DNA from: Proteiniphilum sp. UBA1403
GTDB taxonomy: Bacteria; Bacteroidota; Bacteroidia; Bacteroidales; Dysgonomonadaceae
DNA: 18,930 nt
Reading direction: 5' to 3'
Assembly (NCBI GenBank): GCA_002305715.1
Contig: DBQD01000002.1
Span: 59,535 to 78,464, forward strand
The position numbers were made by a program, and so were the translations under genes. The notes under the pieces were generated by a model. That model was not told where the DNA came from. It made no database searches and was given only the letters and a program-made list of their open reading frames with translations. Positions within the stretch are counted from its first letter, which is position 1. The number at the start of each line of letters is the position of its first letter. Below are positions 15,469 to 18,930 of the stretch, one piece after another.

Positions 15469-15619
15469 TAAAAAGGGGTAGCTTACACTCCTGCAATCTC
15501 TTCTGCCAGTAATAAAACCTGGATTCAACGATCGATTCGTTCCTGCAGAACTCCTTTATCCGAAGCCCACTGGCCTGGTAACGATCAAATATCTCCTCAA
15601 ACTGCTGTAATGTCCACAT
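15452..15619 (-). mobile_element. IS66-type accessory protein (TnpA) fragment
   Basis: From ATG 15619 a 55-residue frame (MWTLQQFEEIFDRYQASGLR, then IKEFCRNESIVESRFYYWQKRLQE) matches the N-terminal helix-turn-helix region of the small TnpA/OrfA accessory proteins of IS66 elements. A TTG at 15646 would add nine residues. Family members are usually about 90-130 residues; here the frame ends in LPLFRTVFD, where the sequence enters the CTGTCC repeat, so the C-terminus is truncated and fused to foreign DNA. No tnpB or IS66 transposase (tnpC) is present. It is the remnant of a second mobile element. Confidence 0.65.
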
Positions 15620-15768
15620 ATTATTTTTTGCGGGCAAATATAGCAAGGATCAAAAATTAAAATAGGACGGGGTTTACCGAATGCTTACTTTGGGGCATTA
15701 TAGATATTGAATTTTCAATTATTGTATCCCAATTTGAAGAAAGTAAATCATAGCTTATCAGATTATTA

Positions 15769-17478
15769 TTAGTTAATTAATTCCTCCCTTGCTTCTTTAA
15801 TGTTGATCCTTGCTTTATAATTATGCTTCTCTAAAAGGTGTAATAAATTACTTCCATTCAGCAAAGTAATCGGTTTATCTTTGGCAAAATTATAAGAATC
15901 AGAACCATAATCTGAAGTAGTTACTAATATTCCCTTTGTAGCACCTTCATTTAATACAGTACCATACAAATCCCTTACTGCCGATACTCCCACTACGTTA
16001 GTATATCTTTTTGCTTGTATAACAATCTTTCCTCCTCTTATTGGATCAGGATCAAAAGCAATTGCATCTACTCCTCCGTCTCTACTGGATTGAGTTACTT
16101 TTACATTACCACCATTTGAAGTAAATTCTTTCTCAAATATTTCTCTTATAAGATGTTCAAACTCTTCCCAGTTCATTGATGCTAAATTAGTTGATGAATC
16201 AACTTCAACATTATGTGCTGAAACAAATCTTTTATCATTCTGATTAATTGTTATAATTGGTTTTATAGGCGTAAGGTTACTTATTTTATGTGCGGATATA
16301 CCCTTTAATCCTTTAAAGCATTCTTTAGGATCAACTTCTGGTAAATTAATTTTTAGAAACTCATCTTTGTTAGTTGAAACAGATAATATACAAGCTTCAT
16401 TTATCAATCCAGTTGCTTTATTTATTGATTTACTCCATCCATTAAATACAACAGTCTTTACCTGATTAATATAATCATATACAAATATTTTCTTTAATAG
16501 ATCCAGAACTATTATATATGTTATATCCTCATATAGTGTATTTATCTCTCTATCATTATAATATGTAATTCTTGTTTCAAATCTGGTTTTAAGATATTGT
16601 CTTTTCTTTACTCTCGGAAAATTATCAATTGATGGTAATAAATATTCAATAATCAGAACATTATTCTTTGGATTAAAATCTATTTTTACTTCTTTTTGAA
16701 AATTTATATGATATGTAATTGACTTTAATACTTTAGAATAGTACAATTCGATTCCTTCTTTATCATTTTGATAATATTTGTCTTTTATTATTTCAACTAA
16801 TTGATTATTTGATTTTTTGGCTTTTTCAAATTCTTCAAATCTAAGATCCCATTTTTCCTTTACTTCTAAATATCTTTTTTTGAATGAATTTTTCTTCCCG
16901 TCAATTTTTTGCTGAGTTGTTAAGTAAACATCTTCATATGATGGAAAATCTTTATCAGTGTTTTTTTTGTTTGTAAGGAATCTTCTTTCAGTTATGAAAT
17001 ATGATTCTTTGTCTTGTTTGATCTTTTTAAAGTTTAATTCAAGTTTTTCAGCTTCCTTGATTTTTAGATTTATATCTTCAATTAAATTCTTATCCTTAAA
17101 CTCTGAATTATCTATAAGCGATTTCCATATTGTTTTCTCGTTAAGTTCACAATTATTCTTTAGTGTTGACTGAAGTTTGATAATTGTATTCTCACTTTCA
17201 TCTTCTTTCCTGAAGTTGTCTTTATCGTATCTTGAATTAATATCAGCTATTTCTTCAATTAATTCACTGTAAGAGTCAATTATTTTCTTTGAGTATTCTC
17301 TTATATAGTTTAATGCTTCATAATATTTAGTCATCATTTTTTCACGTGCAATTCTACTATTTTCATTAGACTCAATAAAAAAGCCAAATATAATAAACAG
17401 AAAAAATATTGCACCAATAATAATTCCTACCACTCCTAAAAAACCTATTTCTAATAAAGGTAATGTTATGCTAATCAT
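15769..17478 (-). CDS. Membrane-anchored coiled-coil protein with Mrr-type restriction endonuclease domain
   Basis: A 569-residue protein. Residues ~9-35 are one membrane helix (FLGVVGIIIGAIFFLFIIFGFF), followed by a long, charged helical/coiled-coil region (~40-245) rich in K and E, a beta-rich middle part (~255-420), and a C-terminal Mrr_cat domain (~432-550). The nuclease core shows MNWEEFEHLIREIFEKEF, SSRDGGVDAIAFDPDP with D471, and KIVIQAKRY with Q488 and K490, i.e. the D...QxK variant of PD-(D/E)XK, then VSAVRDLYG and KGILVTTSDYG. The catalytic set is intact. Mrr-type nucleases cut modified or foreign DNA as type IV restriction enzymes. A 4-bp gap separates it from the AbiC-like gene upstream, so they are surely co-transcribed. 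Strongly A/T-rich, unlike the metabolic genes. Start is ATG 17478. Confidence 0.88.
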   Translation of the reverse strand: MISITLPLLEIGFLGVVGIIIGAIFFLFIIFGFFIESNENSRIAREKMMTKYYEALNYIREYSKKIIDSYSELIEEIADINSRYDKDNFRKEDESENTIIKLQSTLKNNCELNEKTIWKSLIDNSEFKDKNLIEDINLKIKEAEKLELNFKKIKQDKESYFITERRFLTNKKNTDKDFPSYEDVYLTTQQKIDGKKNSFKKRYLEVKEKWDLRFEEFEKAKKSNNQLVEIIKDKYYQNDKEGIELYYSKVLKSITYHINFQKEVKIDFNPKNNVLIIEYLLPSIDNFPRVKKRQYLKTRFETRITYYNDREINTLYEDITYIIVLDLLKKIFVYDYINQVKTVVFNGWSKSINKATGLINEACILSVSTNKDEFLKINLPEVDPKECFKGLKGISAHKISNLTPIKPIITINQNDKRFVSAHNVEVDSSTNLASMNWEEFEHLIREIFEKEFTSNGGNVKVTQSSRDGGVDAIAFDPDPIRGGKIVIQAKRYTNVVGVSAVRDLYGTVLNEGATKGILVTTSDYGSDSYNFAKDKPITLLNGSNLLHLLEKHNYKARINIKEAREELIN

Positions 17479-17482
17479 ATTA

Positions 17483-18514
17483 TTATTCCACTAAAGGTTG
17501 TAAGCATCTATATTGATTAATTTTTTTTGTTATGAACAAAGATGAATCTTTTTCAAATGCACTCCAGTAATATTTATAAGGATCTCCTTTTATATCTGTT
17601 TTGAACCTATTACAATCATTTAAATCATCATTATAATCAGAAAATATAAATTGATCATCATCTATTTTATAAAATGTATTTTTAGAATTTACCATTTTTG
17701 TAGTATTTATGTTTTTTAAAAGAGAATATTTTTCAAGTAAAGGTTTTAGTTTTTTTCCGTTATATGATAATCCATTATAAAAAATAAATATCAGTTCATA
17801 AGTTGTTAAAGTAGATCTTAGGATACTTATATATTTATATCTTTCATCAATAGTTCCTTTATTATCTAAATGAGTTGATTCATCAACGAAAAGCAGTACT
17901 CTGTATAAATATCTGAAATAGTGCTCAATAACAATTCTATCTTCATAATTTTCATAACCAAAAACACCAAAATGTCCAATCAATGATTTTAAGTTAAAAA
18001 AAACTATGTCATATTCTTCCCCTATATTTTTACTGCCACTTGAATATCCATAAATGGAGAATTTTTTATCTGTTTTTCCATAATAAATTTTGTTGTTATT
18101 TTCTATATGGAAACTTTGTCTATTTTCTTTTAAGCTAAATACTATTTCTGCAATAATATCTGGTGGGGTAAACCTGATTTTATTTGATTCATATAAAAAT
18201 TTAAATATATTTCTACCATTAATTGTAACTTTTCTTATTTGATGTTCTTGTGATCTAGAATTTCCATTTATTTGTATAGGTGTTGATGAAATCCTTTGAT
18301 CATAAGTTATTGTTAAGTTTTCAACTATATCATTTAATTTATTTATCATATTGAAAAAGGTGGTCTCAAATTGCTGTTTTTGGATAAACTTCTGATTTTT
18401 GATAAATGTTACTGCTGTTATTGAGATAGCAATGAATGTTAGAATAACCATCCAATGATCAGGACCAAATTTAGTAAAGTATTGTATTATGGTATTTAAT
18501 ATTAGTGTCTGCAT
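17483..18514 (-). CDS. AbiC-like putative phage abortive-infection membrane protein
   Basis: I place the start at ATG 18514 (343 residues); the frame extends to a TTG at 18538 but that codon falls inside a promoter-like element. An N-terminal membrane helix (about HWMVILTFIAISITAVTFI) is followed by a basic KNQKFIQKQQFETTFFNMIN, a central region, and the conserved segments DRIVIEHYFRYLYRVLLFVDE and YISILRSTLTTYELIFIFYNGL typical of the putative AbiC family (putAbiC). AbiC was named in lactococcal phage resistance; its biochemical action is unknown. Residue use is A/T-driven (many N, K, I). It is the first gene of a pair with the Mrr-type nuclease. Family call rests on these motifs and the topology. 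Confidence 0.8.
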   Translation of the reverse strand: MQTLILNTIIQYFTKFGPDHWMVILTFIAISITAVTFIKNQKFIQKQQFETTFFNMINKLNDIVENLTITYDQRISSTPIQINGNSRSQEHQIRKVTINGRNIFKFLYESNKIRFTPPDIIAEIVFSLKENRQSFHIENNNKIYYGKTDKKFSIYGYSSGSKNIGEEYDIVFFNLKSLIGHFGVFGYENYEDRIVIEHYFRYLYRVLLFVDESTHLDNKGTIDERYKYISILRSTLTTYELIFIFYNGLSYNGKKLKPLLEKYSLLKNINTTKMVNSKNTFYKIDDDQFIFSDYNDDLNDCNRFKTDIKGDPYKYYWSAFEKDSSLFITKKINQYRCLQPLVE

Positions 18515-18535
18515 ATCATAAATATTTGATTCCCA

Positions 18536-18543
18536 CAAATGTA
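18536..18543 (-). promoter_or_regulatory. TAnnTTTG -7 promoter element of the AbiC/Mrr operon
   Basis: On the minus strand the sequence reads TACATTTG, an exact match to the Bacteroidota -7 consensus TAnnTTTG. Transcription would start near 18529, about 15 nt before the ATG at 18514. I see no clear TTG/TTTG -33 element at the usual distance upstream. The element overlaps the alternative TTG start at 18538 and so favours the ATG. Confidence 0.5.
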
Positions 18544-18558
18544 ATAAATTTAGTTAAT

Positions 18559-18567
18559 AGACTGTCC
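18559..18567. repeat. AGACTGTCC copy right of the defence pair
   Basis: AGACTGTCC here is identical and in the same orientation as 15460-15468. The two copies lie on either side of the AbiC/Mrr genes, about 3.1 kb apart. A shorter match, CTGTCCGA, is at 15405-15412. Confidence 0.4.
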
Positions 18568-18603
18568 GAATTTCAGGAATTAATTTCAAATCTGGATCAA
18601 ATC

Positions 18604-18633
18604 AAATAAAAGCGGTAATCTGGTCTTTTATTT
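18604..18633. terminator. A/T-rich hairpin, possible weak terminator
   Basis: AAATAAAAG (18604-18612) and CTTTTATTT (18625-18633) form a 9-bp stem around a 12-nt loop, just after the stop of the minus-strand small ORF at 18649. The stem has a single G/C pair, so termination strength is doubtful. Confidence 0.35.
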
Positions 18634-18648
18634 AAATTATATCAGTCT

Positions 18649-18870
18649 TCAGTACTTAATTATCCAATCATTCTGTTTGCAAATTTCAACTACTTCATTA
18701 TAAGTTAGAAACTCTTCTAAATTCTCTGAATCCATTACCATATCAGGATTTGAAATTACAAAATATTCTCCTTCATCATAAGCTTTGTATCTGTCAATAC
18801 TATTTTGCCACATTGAATAAATACGGTCTATATAATACGCTTCCTTATTATTTCTCTGATTTGCATCCAA
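18649..18870 (-). CDS. Small acidic protein or 3' gene fragment, unknown
   Basis: A frame of up to 73 residues (DANQRNNKEAYYIDRIYSMW, then an acidic stretch ending EICKQNDWIIKY), rich in D, E, N and Y. There is no in-frame ATG at its beginning: the only nearby start is TTG 18870, and the frame stays open upstream through about eleven further codons until a stop near 18904. An internal ATG would leave about 54 residues. It may be the 3' part of a gene whose start was lost, or use a rare start codon. It lies just upstream of the AbiC-like gene, in the same direction and with the same A/T-rich composition, but the hairpin and promoter between them suggest a separate unit. I recognise no family. 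Confidence 0.45.
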   Translation of the reverse strand: MDANQRNNKEAYYIDRIYSMWQNSIDRYKAYDEGEYFVISNPDMVMDSENLEEFLTYNEVVEICKQNDWIIKY

Positions 18871-18930
18871 TAAAACATTATATATACTACTTATGGTTAT
18901 TACTTCTTATAATTCCCCCCGAATCTTGGA

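Noticed and set aside
14785..15619. An intact, active insertion sequence
   Set aside because: Both transposase-related frames are truncated, partner genes are missing, and no matching pair of terminal inverted repeats was found.

Overview
The window looks like a chromosomal segment of a member of the Bacteroidota, most likely order Bacteroidales. Signs are signal peptides ending in A|Q, an outer-membrane beta-barrel receptor with a carboxypeptidase-like regulatory domain, a GH106 (alpha-L-rhamnosidase-type) glycoside hydrolase, little Shine-Dalgarno signal, and a TAnnTTTG-type promoter element. Base composition is moderate over the metabolic genes and drops sharply (strongly A/T-rich) from about 15.65 kb to the right end.

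Layout. 1-57: 3' end of a tRNA gene and its terminator. 402-740: a KdgF-like cupin. 811-1677: a DUF805 membrane protein. 1784-2932: an acyltransferase-3 gene broken by two frameshifts and one in-frame stop. 3157-4056: a secreted esterase of the PHB-depolymerase/feruloyl-esterase type with its own terminator, divergent from a metallo-beta-lactamase-fold lipoprotein (4256-5341). 5392-5973: an unrecognised secreted protein. 5974-6755: a gene-poor stretch with palindromes and a decayed lipoprotein gene. 6756-9065: a TonB-receptor-like outer-membrane beta-barrel protein. 9244-11087: a secreted protein with an FMN-binding-like motif and helical tail, then a HEAT-like helical protein. 11270-14509: GH106 enzyme, with an 11-bp tandem/inverted repeat cluster upstream. 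14785-15619: scars of two insertion sequences (an IS21 istA fragment with four 23-bp-phased terminal repeats, and an IS66-type accessory ORF fragment). 15769-18514: a two-gene, A/T-rich defence-like operon encoding an AbiC-like membrane protein followed 4 bp later by a membrane-anchored coiled-coil Mrr-type nuclease. 18649-18870: a small unrecognised ORF.

How the genes may work together. The cupin (unsaturated uronate linearisation in pectin breakdown), the esterase and the GH106 enzyme (rhamnose removal, typically from pectic rhamnogalacturonan) point to plant-polysaccharide use, but they are scattered single genes rather than a canonical SusC/SusD locus; no SusD is present. The most notable accessory unit is the AbiC-like/Mrr pair. 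Both proteins have one N-terminal membrane segment, the genes are translationally close, the composition differs from the left part, and insertion-sequence debris lies beside them, all fitting a horizontally acquired anti-phage module. A 9-bp direct repeat (AGACTGTCC) lies on each side of the pair and may mark the limits of the acquired block.
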